Source of the DNA: an uncultured Clostridia bacterium
GTDB lineage: Bacteria > Bacillota > Clostridia > Oscillospirales > Ruminococcaceae
Assembly (NCBI GenBank): GCA_947625735.1
Contig: CANQPL010000007.1
Span: 1-64,000 of the forward strand
DNA: 64,000 bases
Reading direction: 5' to 3'
The notes beneath the pieces are model-generated. The model worked only from the letters and a program-made list of their open reading frames with translations. It made no database searches and was not told the DNA's origin. Below, one piece after another: positions 54,761-62,756 of this stretch (position 1 is the first letter of the stretch; the number at the start of each line of letters is the position of its first letter). The translations under genes and the position numbers were made by a program.

Positions 54761-55912
54761 ATGAGCAGACCCTTATCTCCCACGCCTCCAATGGGCTGGA
54801 ATTCATGGAACACCTTCAGCTGGAACGTAAATGAGGAGCTTATACTTTCTACCGCCGAATATATGGTTTCCGAAGGACTTCTTGATGCGGGCTATGAATA
54901 TGTGGTAATTGACGACTGCTGGAGCGAAAAACAGCGTGAAAACGGCAGACTTGTCCCCGACAGGAAAAAATTCCCGAACGGTATCCGTCCCATTGCCGAC
55001 AGACTCCATTCCCTCGGGCTTAAACTTGGAATTTACTCCTGTGCGGGTACTCACACCTGCGGCGGATTTCCCGGCAGCTTTGAACATGAATTTACCGATG
55101 CCGATACCTTCGCCGAATGGGGCGTGGATTACCTGAAATACGACTACTGCTACAAGCCCGACAGCGCTGACGGCGAAAATCTCTACAGACGCATGGGAAT
55201 GGCTCTTCGCTGCTGCGGACGGGACATTGTTCTGTCTGCCTGCTGCTGGGGAAAGGACGAGGTACATAAATGGATAAGACATACGGGCGCTCAGCTTTTC
55301 CGTTCAACAGGCGATATCCGTGATAACTGGGATTCCATAAAAACAATTGCTCTTTCACAGCTTGACAAGACTTATTTTTCCGCTCCCTACTGCCATAACG
55401 ATCTTGATATGCTGGTGGTGGGAATGCACGGAAAAAGCGATAACAGCTGGATTGCTGATGTGGTAGGCGGCTGCTCGGATACGGAGTATAAAACTCATTT
55501 CGCTTTATGGGCTTTAATGAGTTCTCCTCTTATGGTGGGCTGCGACATACGGAATATGAAGCCCTCTACAAAAAATATTCTGCTCAATAAAGATATAATT
55601 TCCATTGATCAGGATATTGAGTGCAGAGGTCCTTATGTGATACGCCAGTGGAACAATCCCCAGAAGGTATTTGCTCTTGTAAAGCCACTTTATGACGGCT
55701 CTTATGCTATCGGTATGTTCAACTTCGGAGACAGGACAAACGAAATGTCGCTCCAGCTTTACGATATGGGGCTGCCCGTTTCAAGCGGGAGAGGTCTTTC
55801 CCTGTATGACTGCTATTCTCACAAGGATACAGGCGTTTTTTCGGAAAGAATAGTACAGAATATACCCTCCCGTGACTGCATGGTCTTTAAGGCAAGGGCT
55901 GTAAGGCTGTGA
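54761..55912 (+). CDS. Glycoside hydrolase family 27 alpha-galactosidase
   Basis: Enzyme of 383 aa that releases terminal alpha-1,6-galactose from melibiose, raffinose-type sugars or galactomannan fragments. PPMGWNSWNTF opens the barrel, YLKYDYC holds the nucleophile Asp128, and STGDIRDNW the acid/base Asp185. CDIRNM and SIDQD are family blocks. No signal peptide, so it works on imported sugars. GGAGGAGC precedes the ATG. The stop overlaps the next gene. Confidence 0.94.
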   Translation: MSRPLSPTPPMGWNSWNTFSWNVNEELILSTAEYMVSEGLLDAGYEYVVIDDCWSEKQRENGRLVPDRKKFPNGIRPIADRLHSLGLKLGIYSCAGTHTCGGFPGSFEHEFTDADTFAEWGVDYLKYDYCYKPDSADGENLYRRMGMALRCCGRDIVLSACCWGKDEVHKWIRHTGAQLFRSTGDIRDNWDSIKTIALSQLDKTYFSAPYCHNDLDMLVVGMHGKSDNSWIADVVGGCSDTEYKTHFALWALMSSPLMVGCDIRNMKPSTKNILLNKDIISIDQDIECRGPYVIRQWNNPQKVFALVKPLYDGSYAIGMFNFGDRTNEMSLQLYDMGLPVSSGRGLSLYDCYSHKDTGVFSERIVQNIPSRDCMVFKARAVRL

Positions 55913-56115
55913 ACGGAAATTACGATAGCTGTTTTCGCTGCACTGCTCCCCTTTCCGATGACGACATAGCAATTTACAGAAAACTCGTTTTCAGAGGAGC
56001 GGAAAATTTTCTGTGTATAGACTGCCTTGCCGATAAATTCGGGTGTACCCGTGAAAAAATCGAACAGCTCATACTATATTACCGAAAAAGCGGAATGTGT
56101 ACTCTTTTCAGATAA
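55909..56115 (+). CDS. Small zinc-finger-like protein
   Basis: Protein of 68 aa whose GTG start overlaps the alpha-galactosidase stop by 4 bases. Two Cys pairs, CFRC (8-11) and CIDC (36-39), suggest one zinc site. The C-terminal half, GCTREKIEQLILYYRKSG, looks like a helix-turn-helix-style tail. I do not recognise the family by name. The tight coupling and the terminator behind it (56163) support a real gene. Confidence 0.65.
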   Translation: MNGNYDSCFRCTAPLSDDDIAIYRKLVFRGAENFLCIDCLADKFGCTREKIEQLILYYRKSGMCTLFR

Positions 56116-56162
56116 TCGTTTTCACTTGTATACCTGCTTCATATCGAGAGGTGAATAAGCAT

Positions 56163-56201
56163 AAAACAGTCATGCCCTTTTCCCGTGAGCATGGCTGTTT
56201 T
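56163..56201 (+). terminator. Terminator behind the small zinc-finger gene
   Basis: A 13-pair stem with one G-U pair (arms 56163-56175 and 56189-56201) ending in TTTT. Confidence 0.75.
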
Positions 56202-56280
56202 CCCGTGCTTTGGGGCAGGTTATGCAGAGTTTACTGCGAGTTCACTCCTGCTCAGTAAAAAATGCATAAGGAGGAGATCC

Positions 56281-57189
56281 ATGAAAATTGACAGATTGAT
56301 AGGAATTTTATCTGTTCTGCTGCAAAAGGAAAAAGTCACATCACGGGAGCTTGCCGAAAAATTTGAGGTTTCACAAAGGACTATCCTGCGTGATGTGGAC
56401 TCACTTTGTCGGGCTGGAATACCCCTTCTCTCGGAACAGGGCAGCGGCGGCGGTATTTCCATAATGGACGGATACACAATTGATCGGACTTTGCTTTCAT
56501 CTGAGGATATACAGGCAATACTTGCGGGACTTAAAAGCCTTGACAGTGTAAGCAATTCAAATAAGTACCGTCTGCTGATGGACAGATTATCTTCCGAACA
56601 ACCACGCACAGCTAAAGTAAACAACAGCTTTATCATTGATCTGTCAAGTTGGGATAAATCGGCAGTATCGGATAAAATAGAGCTTATAAAGATTGCGTTG
56701 GAGCAGCGGCATATTATCTCATTCCGATACTTTTCCCCGAATGGCGAAAGCTGCCGCAGAATAGAGCCGTATCACCTGATATTTCAGTGGTCGTCGTGGT
56801 ATGTATGGGGATACTGCACCGATCGTGAGGATTACCGTATGTTCAAGCTCACACGAATGGCGGAGCTTGCTGTGACGGAGGATATAATCCCCGAAAGAAA
56901 TGTTCCCGTATATACCTGTGACAAGCTGCGTCATACAAAGGGTGAAATAAAAGTAACTGTCAGGTTCGATAATTCCGTAAGGTGGCGTATTATAGATGAG
57001 TTCGGAACGGATATCCCAAAGGATAACGGCAGCAATGATCTGCTGATGACATTTACATGGTCGGACAAGCAGTCTTTTTTCAGCTATATACTTACCTTTG
57101 GCAGCAGTGCTGAGATAATAGAGCCGCCCGAATACCGGAAGGAATTCGGGTCGCTTTTAAAAAATATTTTCTCAAAATATGAAACATGA
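56281..57189 (+). CDS. WYL-domain transcriptional regulator (YafY type)
   Basis: Regulator of 302 aa: N-terminal winged helix-turn-helix (VTSRELAEKFEVSQRTILRDV, about 18-38), then a WYL domain with RYFSPNGESCRRIEPYHLIFQWSSWYVWGYC, and a C-terminal WCX-like region. The WYL triad appears as W-YV-WG. It senses ligands, often oligonucleotides or small molecules. The frame is open to 56185, but the ATG at 56281 follows AAGGAGGAG. An inverted repeat at the end of this gene may be its operator. Confidence 0.9.
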   Translation: MKIDRLIGILSVLLQKEKVTSRELAEKFEVSQRTILRDVDSLCRAGIPLLSEQGSGGGISIMDGYTIDRTLLSSEDIQAILAGLKSLDSVSNSNKYRLLMDRLSSEQPRTAKVNNSFIIDLSSWDKSAVSDKIELIKIALEQRHIISFRYFSPNGESCRRIEPYHLIFQWSSWYVWGYCTDREDYRMFKLTRMAELAVTEDIIPERNVPVYTCDKLRHTKGEIKVTVRFDNSVRWRIIDEFGTDIPKDNGSNDLLMTFTWSDKQSFFSYILTFGSSAEIIEPPEYRKEFGSLLKNIFSKYET

Positions 57190-57220
57190 CATACTGCTGT
57201 CATATACGGTATGATATAAT
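57186..57220 (+). promoter_or_regulatory. Promoter and candidate operator before the RidA-family gene
   Basis: TATAAT at 57215-57220 is a good -10. The -35 position is taken by the inverted repeat ATGACA-TACTGC-TGTCAT (57186-57203), a likely binding site for the upstream WYL regulator. It starts inside the WYL stop codon region. Confidence 0.5.
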
Positions 57221-57253
57221 GGGTGCTGTAATATCTTGAAAGGAGCATCTGTT

Positions 57254-57658
57254 ATGACTGAAATTATAAGAAAAGATGTTTGTAATGACTTTGCACACTC
57301 GGGCATCATCAAGGCAGGCGATTATTGCTTTCTGAGTTACTGTACGGGCAATGTGGGAGGGACTGTTGAGGAACAGATAAACGGTGCTTTTGATGAAATG
57401 GAAAGACGTCTTGCTATGTTTGACCTTACGCTTGAAAACGTGGTGCAAATGGACTGTCTGTTTCGTGATGTGTGGAATATCCCCGTAATGGAAAAGGTCA
57501 TACGGAAACGATTTAACGGAAAATATCCTGTACGAAAGTCGATATGTACCGAATTTGCCCATGTTGGCGGAGAAAACGGCTTGCAGTTTCAGGCTGACGC
57601 TGTGGCTTACTGTGGTATAAGGGAAGAGGGCGTATCTTATGGACAGGTGTGTATTTAA
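57254..57658 (+). CDS. RidA/YjgF-family protein
   Basis: Protein of 134 aa with the chorismate-mutase-like fold of Rid proteins, which hydrolyse reactive enamine/imine intermediates of PLP enzymes. Seen: GDYCFLSYCTGN, a long helix with QINGAFDEMERRL, and KYPVRKSICTEFA, where the Arg position matches the RidA substrate anchor. The match is less close than for canonical RidA, so it may be a Rid2-7 subfamily. ATG at 57254 after GAAAGGAG; longer frame from 57236 rejected. Confidence 0.8.
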   Translation: MTEIIRKDVCNDFAHSGIIKAGDYCFLSYCTGNVGGTVEEQINGAFDEMERRLAMFDLTLENVVQMDCLFRDVWNIPVMEKVIRKRFNGKYPVRKSICTEFAHVGGENGLQFQADAVAYCGIREEGVSYGQVCI

Positions 57659-57703
57659 AAAATGTGACACTTCAAATAATATTTATAAAAAGGAGAAAAA
57701 TTA

Positions 57704-58330
57704 ATGCCCTTCGATTATAAAAAAGAATACAAGGAATTTTATATGCCGCCCAAAAAACCGACTATTGTAACAGTACCGCCCATGAATTATATCGCTGTTC
57801 GGGGACAGGGCGATCCCAATGAGGAAAACGGCGCATACAAGCAGTCTGTCGGTATGCTGTATGCAATTGCGTTTACAATTAAAATGAGCAAGCTGGGAAA
57901 TCATCATATAAAAGGGTATTTTGACTATGTAGTGCCGCCGCTTGAGGGGTTATGGCGGCAGGACGGCTCCCGTGAGATAGACTATGCACATAAGGAAAAT
58001 TTTAAGTGGGTGTCGCTTATCCGTCTGCCGGATTTTGTGACCCTGTCCGATTTTGAGTGGGCAATTGCGGAGGCGTCCGAAAAGAAGAAAAAGAATTTTT
58101 CAGATGTGCAGTTTCTGTCATATAATGAGGGCTTGTGCGTGCAGTGTATGCATATCGGCAGCTATGATAACGAACCGGAAACGATTGGACTTCTTCATGA
58201 GTTTACAGAGAAGGAGGGGTATTCCCTCGATATCTCGGACACTCGCCTTCACCACGAAATTTATCTTTCCGACCCTCGGCGTGCTGCTTCGGAAAAACTG
58301 AAAACTGTCATACGGCTTCCTATTAAATGA
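57704..58330 (+). CDS. GyrI-like small-molecule-binding protein
   Basis: Protein of 208 aa of the GyrI-like/SbmC fold. The start, DYKKEYKEFYMPPKKPTIV, and the C-terminal LSDPRRAASEKLKTVIRLPI are typical of a Firmicutes GyrI-like group whose role is unknown; some bind toxic cationic compounds. It lies 45 bases after the RidA-like gene, probably cotranscribed and controlled by the WYL regulator. AAAAGGAG precedes the ATG. Confidence 0.88.
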   Translation: MPFDYKKEYKEFYMPPKKPTIVTVPPMNYIAVRGQGDPNEENGAYKQSVGMLYAIAFTIKMSKLGNHHIKGYFDYVVPPLEGLWRQDGSREIDYAHKENFKWVSLIRLPDFVTLSDFEWAIAEASEKKKKNFSDVQFLSYNEGLCVQCMHIGSYDNEPETIGLLHEFTEKEGYSLDISDTRLHHEIYLSDPRRAASEKLKTVIRLPIK

Positions 58331-58336
58331 AAAGCC

Positions 58337-58373
58337 AAAAAAACCGCCGAATGCCCTAAAGGACACTCGGCGG
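58337..58373 (-). terminator. Terminator of tRNA-Arg
   Basis: CCGCCGA/TCGGCGG stem with inner GTCC/GGAC-type pairs, then seven T on the minus strand. Confidence 0.85.
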
Positions 58374-58385
58374 CTGTGCTTTAAG

Positions 58386-58459
58386 CGCGTTGTAAGGGAC
58401 TCGAACCCCTGACCTACTGGTTCGTAGCCAGTCACTCTATCCGGCTGAGCTAACAACGC
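58386..58459 (-). tRNA. tRNA-Arg (anticodon ACG)
   Basis: Full cloverleaf: acceptor stem GCGTTGT/ACAACGC (7 pairs), D arm GCTC...GAGT, anticodon stem ACTGG/CCAGT with loop CTACGAA (anticodon ACG, normally edited to ICG), T arm AGGGG-TTCGAGT-CCCTT, discriminator G. The CCA end is not encoded. A perfect-consensus promoter stands upstream and a terminator downstream. Confidence 0.97.
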
Positions 58460-58478
58460 ATCTTCATTCAGCTTTATT

Positions 58479-58507
58479 ATTATACCACATTCGATACGCT
58501 TTGTCAA
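58479..58507 (-). promoter_or_regulatory. Consensus promoter of tRNA-Arg
   Basis: Minus strand: TTGACA (58502-58507), 17-base spacer, TATAAT (58479-58484), an exact consensus for both elements. Confidence 0.9.
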
Positions 58508-58597
58508 GTGCTTTTTTAAAAAAATTTTCCCTTTTTGATTATTTTTTCCTTTTTCAGCCAAATATATAAACAGTAAAACGAGAAAGGAATTGATAAA

Positions 58598-59236
58598 ATG
58601 AAAAAGCTCCCAAAATTTTCCACAACATCACTTATTGCCGCCGCTATGACCTTTTCTCTGCTTGCAAGCGGCATTATCACCGCCGTAACCGCCGAAAAGC
58701 ACGTTGAAAGCAGTCTTGTAAGACTACATATCCTTGCGGATTCCGACTCAGAAGAGGATCAGCAGCTCAAGTTAAAAGTAAGAGATGCCGTTCTTGCCGC
58801 TTCTGATGAAATATTTGAACCCTACTCCACATCGGAAGATGCACTCCTCTCTCTTTATAACAATATGGACAGGATAAAGGAGATCGCCGACAGCACCCTT
58901 GCAGAGTGCGGCAGTACGGATACGGTGACCTGTGAGCTTACCCGTATGCCCTTTGATACAAGATATTACGATGACCTGACCGTTCCCGCAGGCGAATACA
59001 CCGCACTTCGTATAACCATAGGCAGCGGTCAGGGCAAAAACTGGTGGTGCGTCATGTACCCGCCCCTTTGTATCCCCTGTGCTGCCGCTCAGATGACAGA
59101 TGAGGAGATCATGGAAAAATACGGCGGTGAGCTTACCGATGAAGATATTCTCCTGCTCACTTGTGAGGAGGACTATGAGGCTCGCCTTTATATTGCAGAG
59201 GTGATAAAAAAGCTGCTTGATGCTGTCAACAATTAA
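58598..59236 (+). CDS. spoIIR: Stage II sporulation protein R
   Basis: Secreted signalling protein of 212 aa. In spore formers it is made in the forespore under sigma-F and triggers SpoIIGA to process pro-sigma-E in the mother cell. An N-terminal hydrophobic signal (about 8-28) precedes VRLHILADSDSEEDQQLKLKVRD-type sequence; the HILADSD block is diagnostic. Length is usual. GAGAAAGGAATTG precedes the ATG. Presence of this gene suggests an endospore-forming lineage. No clear sigma-F promoter was found by eye. Confidence 0.94.
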   Translation: MKKLPKFSTTSLIAAAMTFSLLASGIITAVTAEKHVESSLVRLHILADSDSEEDQQLKLKVRDAVLAASDEIFEPYSTSEDALLSLYNNMDRIKEIADSTLAECGSTDTVTCELTRMPFDTRYYDDLTVPAGEYTALRITIGSGQGKNWWCVMYPPLCIPCAAAQMTDEEIMEKYGGELTDEDILLLTCEEDYEARLYIAEVIKKLLDAVNN

Positions 59237-59258
59237 GGCAGTACCGTACAAACACCTT

Positions 59259-59309
59259 AAAAAAGACTGCTGTCCTGCATTTCATTTTGCAGGATCGCAG
59301 TCTTTTTTA
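59259..59309. terminator. Bidirectional terminator between spoIIR and the coiled-coil gene
   Basis: AAAAAAGACTGC/GCAGTCTTTTTT with an inner TCCTGCA/TGCAGGA stem (59259-59308). It has A and T runs on both sides, so it can end both convergent transcripts. Confidence 0.9.
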
Positions 59310-59355
59310 TTTAAAGTGTTTTATAGCGCCATAAAAACGTTAATAAAATCCTTTA

Positions 59356-61347
59356 TCAGACCTTTACAATTGAGGGCTGTACCACTCTGCCGTTGCGAAG
59401 ATTCTTGTACCCTTGCAGCAAAACTTCCTTTACAGGTCCATCGTTTGAAGGACCCGCCTTGCCCTTTGCAAAGAAAGCAGCCTTTCTTTCTTCTCTGCTC
59501 ATTACCTTAGAATGCTGCTCCTCATTATAAGCATCACCCGGCTTGGTGTCAAGGAGCGCATATTTGGGCGTGGAATAGCTGCTGTTGTGGAAGTCCAGAA
59601 AATATCTGAATATCTGATTGATAGTCTTTACATCTGTAAAGTCCTCGTTGTCGATCTTCTGCTTTGTAAATTCCCAGAGAGCCTGAATATTACCCCACTG
59701 CGCACCGCTTGACAGGAAGCTGCTGATCGTAAGATTTTCTGTGAAAATTTCTTTAAGACCTGCCTTTGTATTGGGAGCAAGATTCTGGAACTTTTCAAAC
59801 ATACTGGTTAGATCGCCGAATGTGAGCTTGTATGCTTCCATATCCTTGTTAAGCTGCTCAATAAGATTTGTTTTCTGGCTTATCTCAGCATTTCTTTCAA
59901 GTATCTGATCGTTAAGCTCATCTACTGATGCTTTCAGAGTATCGGAGTACTTGCTGATCTCCTCGATCTGAGAATTTTTGGTTTTAAGAGCTTCTGCATA
60001 CTGACTGAGCTTGCCGCTTACCTCGCCGATCTGCGATGTGAGCGTGTTTATCTGATTATCCTTATCCGCAACGATTGAGCGTGCATTCTCCACCTCTTCT
60101 GCGTAGGCATTGGCAGTCTCGGCATACTCGTTAATCTTCTGACGGAAGATTTGGAGCTGGGAATTAATGGTATTTATTGTGTTATCCTTCTGAGAAAGCT
60201 GTTCCTGAAGTGCGTTTGCTTTTCCCTCAGCCTCGGCAATGCTTGCGGCAGCGGAATCGGCTGTTGCCTTATATGTACCGATCTCAGCAGAAAGCTTATC
60301 CGCACGCTCTTTCTCGGAGGCATACTCGGAGGTCTTTGCAGACAGCTTTGCATTTGCATCTTCGGCTGCTTTTTTCGCTTCTGAAAGTTCTTTGTCCTTC
60401 TGCGCGATGCTTCCCTGAAGCTCTGTGATCCTGCTCTCCTTTTCGGCAACCTTTCCGGAAAGCTCCTCTACCTTTGCGGCAGATGCAGCAGCTCCGGAAG
60501 CCTTGATGTCAAGCTCTGTTACCTTTGTCTCTGTCTGAGCAAGCCTCTGTTTTGTTTCGTTCAGAGCGGCTTCTGTCTCGGAAAGCTTCTGCCTTGTCTG
60601 TGCAGCGGTGCTTTCTGCATCGGAGAGCTTCTGCTTTGTATCATTAAGCGCATTTTCTGTTTCTTTCAGCTTCTCCTCAACCTGTCCATGCTTTGCAGCA
60701 AGCTCATCTCTTGAAGCAGCAGCCGAAGCGGAATCCGCAGCATTCTGCGCTTTCTGAGCCTCAAGCTCACCGGTAAGAGAGGTAACCTTCTCGGTAAGTC
60801 TTGCTATTTCGGCATCCTTTTCGGAGCCGGAGGATTCAAGCTGCTTTTTCATATCCTCTTGGGCTGTTCCCATTGCATCGACCTGCGCTTTAAGCGCACA
60901 TTCGGAGGCGGAAAGCTCGGCTATGCGTTTTTCCTTGTCGGTAATTCCTGCTCTCAGCTCGTCTATCTCTCTGGTAAGACGGGCAATACGCTCCTGTGCT
61001 ATCTTTTCACTGTCGCTTGCCTCGGAGGAATGTTTATTGATCTCTTCATTCAGACGGGCGATCTCTGCATTTTTGCTGTCAAGCTCAGTCCTGAGTGTTT
61101 CTGATGCGGCAGATACCTCACTGAGCTTTGCGTTAAGCTCAGCATATTTCCTCTCTGCCTCTTCCTTATAGGCTGCGGCAGCGGAGGCTTCAGCGGAAAG
61201 ATTTTCTTCCAGTTCTTTTATCTTATTTTCGTATTCCTTTAGCTGCTTTGAAATATTCTCCTCACTCAGCACCTTTAAGATCTCGCTTTTTATACCGTCC
61301 TCTCTCAGTACGGCAAGCAGCAGTTCCTTAAATTCAGCATGATCCAT
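59356..61347 (-). CDS. Large coiled-coil protein of unknown function
   Basis: Protein of 663 aa. Residues about 30-530 are a long Glu/Lys/Ala/Ser-rich coiled coil with heptads and many SEASDSEK-like breaks. The C-terminal 130 residues form a compact domain with GAQWGNIQALWEFTKQKI and FRYFLDFHNSSY, then VKEVLLQGYKNLRNGRVVQPSIVKV-type ending. That ending recalls GrpE-like or Hsp70-island coiled-coil proteins, without proof. No signal or membrane segment. Strong own promoter at 61407-61435. Confidence 0.75.
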   Translation of the reverse strand: MDHAEFKELLLAVLREDGIKSEILKVLSEENISKQLKEYENKIKELEENLSAEASAAAAYKEEAERKYAELNAKLSEVSAASETLRTELDSKNAEIARLNEEINKHSSEASDSEKIAQERIARLTREIDELRAGITDKEKRIAELSASECALKAQVDAMGTAQEDMKKQLESSGSEKDAEIARLTEKVTSLTGELEAQKAQNAADSASAAASRDELAAKHGQVEEKLKETENALNDTKQKLSDAESTAAQTRQKLSETEAALNETKQRLAQTETKVTELDIKASGAAASAAKVEELSGKVAEKESRITELQGSIAQKDKELSEAKKAAEDANAKLSAKTSEYASEKERADKLSAEIGTYKATADSAAASIAEAEGKANALQEQLSQKDNTINTINSQLQIFRQKINEYAETANAYAEEVENARSIVADKDNQINTLTSQIGEVSGKLSQYAEALKTKNSQIEEISKYSDTLKASVDELNDQILERNAEISQKTNLIEQLNKDMEAYKLTFGDLTSMFEKFQNLAPNTKAGLKEIFTENLTISSFLSSGAQWGNIQALWEFTKQKIDNEDFTDVKTINQIFRYFLDFHNSSYSTPKYALLDTKPGDAYNEEQHSKVMSREERKAAFFAKGKAGPSNDGPVKEVLLQGYKNLRNGRVVQPSIVKV

Positions 61348-61406
61348 ATATACTCAACCACCCGTTCTCAAAAGATTTTTGGTTCCGTAAAAAACCCTAT
61401 ACAGTA

Positions 61407-61435
61407 ATGATAACATAAAAATGCTTATTTGTCAA
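61407..61435 (-). promoter_or_regulatory. Sigma-A-type promoter of the coiled-coil gene
   Basis: Minus strand: TTGACA (61430-61435), 17-base spacer, TATCAT (61407-61412). The 369-base gap 61348-61716 is AT-rich; apart from this promoter I see no gene or RNA in it. Confidence 0.8.
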
Positions 61436-61716
61436 ATGATTTTTTGTAGAAAATGTGCATTGTTTTTTGTCAAAGAATACAAAAATTGAATTGATATTTT
61501 GTAAAGGTTAGAAATCTAATTATTTTTCGGATTGCTCTTTATGCTGTCTGTGTCCCTGATATTCCTGTTTTTCCTCACAAAAAAATCTGTCGTAAAAAGA
61601 AAAAATACTCCTGCTTTACCGATTTTTTCACTGCTGCCTGCTTTCGATGTATTTTTTCTGCTTGTCCGGGGTAAAATCTGTATATGAAATCATTTGTAAG
61701 GAAAGGAAATGGTCTG

Positions 61717-62220
61717 ATGAAAAAAATCCCTGCTCTGGCAGCCGCCCTTATCACAGCAGTCTCGTTCACTTCTTTTTTTGTTTATGCGGACGAGGACTCC
61801 CTGCCGCTGCCCGATGTGGACACCGATTTTAAAACCTATATGGATTACCGTGCCATTACCGATACCGATTCCGTTCAGTACGATATGCAGCTTGAGGCGT
61901 ATACCGACGGTCTTGGTATCCGCCGTATCGGTAAGGACGTGTGTGTAGCTCTCGGCACGGGCTATGCCGACAGCTGCGGAGAACGTTTCAGGATAACACT
62001 TGACTCGGGCAACTCATTTACCGCTGTAGTGGGCGATATCAAGGCGGACAGCCATACCGATCCCACAAACAGGTATGTTGAGCTGTGGGAAGGTCAGGGC
62101 GATATGGTGGAATTTATCGTGGATACCGATGAGCTTGACGAAGAGATCCGTATTATGGGAAGCATCGGCGAATATGACAAATACAGCGGCAATGTGACCG
62201 GGATTGTAAAATTAGAATAA
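61717..62220 (+). CDS. Small secreted protein of unknown function
   Basis: Protein of 167 aa with a signal peptide (MKKIPALAAALITAV..., cut expected after VYA near residue 22). The mature part has GTGYADSCGERFRITLD and VVGDIKADSHTDPTN followed by VEFIVDTDEL. Such segments occur in clostridial secreted proteins next to wall hydrolases and may be a beta-barrel domain. The exact family is not known to me. The ATG at 61717 has AAGGAAA upstream; longer frame from 61684 is less likely. No terminator behind it; rpmB promoter follows. Confidence 0.7.
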   Translation: MKKIPALAAALITAVSFTSFFVYADEDSLPLPDVDTDFKTYMDYRAITDTDSVQYDMQLEAYTDGLGIRRIGKDVCVALGTGYADSCGERFRITLDSGNSFTAVVGDIKADSHTDPTNRYVELWEGQGDMVEFIVDTDELDEEIRIMGSIGEYDKYSGNVTGIVKLE

Positions 62221-62264
62221 ATTTATAAATTTTTATTAAATTTCAGTAAAATTTGCAAAAATAC

Positions 62265-62293
62265 TTGCAATTTTTCTTTTGTTGTGATATAAT
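62265..62293 (+). promoter_or_regulatory. Sigma-A-type promoter of rpmB
   Basis: TTGCAA (62265-62270), 17-base spacer, TATAAT (62288-62293). Confidence 0.8.
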
Positions 62294-62312
62294 TGATATG
62301 TTCTAAAATAAT

Positions 62313-62334
62313 AAGACTTTAGCAGGTCTTTTTT
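62313..62334 (+). promoter_or_regulatory. Terminator-like hairpin in the rpmB leader
   Basis: AAGAC/GTCTT stem (62313-62317 and 62326-62330) followed by a T run (62329-62334). The stem is short. It could be a weak attenuator for L28 synthesis. Confidence 0.4.
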
Positions 62335-62365
62335 CACAAGTAAGGTTTTAAGGAGGTGCAGCCCC

Positions 62366-62563
62366 ATGGCAAAGTGCGATATTTGCGGAAAGGGCGTTAC
62401 TTTCGGTATCAGGGTTTCCCACTCTCACCGCCGTTCCAACAGAACATGGAAGCCCAATGTAAAGCGTGTAAAGGCTATCGTTGACGGTACTCCAAAGCAT
62501 ATTTATGTATGCACAAGGTGCCTCCGTTCCGGTAAGGTGACCCGCGCTTCTTCTGAAGCATAA
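62366..62563 (+). CDS. rpmB: 50S ribosomal protein L28
   Basis: Protein of 65 aa. MAKCDICGKGVTFG and the pair CTRC near the end give a four-cysteine zinc ribbon, the C+ form of L28. VSHSHRRSNRTWKPNV is the conserved rRNA-binding block. AAGGAGGTGCAGCCCC precedes the ATG. The last codons and stop lie inside the first copy of a 20-base repeat. Confidence 0.96.
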   Translation: MAKCDICGKGVTFGIRVSHSHRRSNRTWKPNVKRVKAIVDGTPKHIYVCTRCLRSGKVTRASSEA

Positions 62564-62603
62564 GCGCTTCTTCTAAAGCGAAAGCACTTCTTCAAAAAGT
62601 GCA
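62544..62603 (+). repeat. Three tandem 20-base imperfect repeats across the rpmB stop
   Basis: GCGCTTCTTCTGAAGCATAA (62544), GCGCTTCTTCTAAAGCGAAA (62564) and a third copy starting GCACTTCTTC (62584). Each copy has a small inverted repeat (GCGCTTC/GAAGC-like). The second and third are outside the coding region. Confidence 0.8.
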
Positions 62604-62642
62604 GGCTCAGAATATTATAACCGAATTGTACGTACAATAAGG

Positions 62643-62672
62643 AAGACGCCCAGTGCGTCTTTTTTATTTTTT
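62643..62672 (+). terminator. Terminator of rpmB
   Basis: AAGACGC/GCGTCTT stem (62643-62649, 62655-62661) followed by TTTTTTATTTTTT. Confidence 0.85.
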
Positions 62673-62680
62673 ACAGGCAC

Positions 62681-62709
62681 TTGACCTTTTGAAGATATTA
62701 TGCTATTAT
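62681..62709 (+). promoter_or_regulatory. Sigma-A-type promoter of the EpsG-like gene
   Basis: TTGACC (62681-62686), 17-base spacer, TATTAT (62704-62709), about 45 bases before the ATG. Confidence 0.75.
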
Positions 62710-62756
62710 ACTATATATAAAGCTAAGTCTGACATCATGGAAAGGATTGAAAAAAT

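Noticed and set aside
62544-62603. CRISPR array
   Set aside because: The three repeats are contiguous with no spacers and begin inside a coding sequence.
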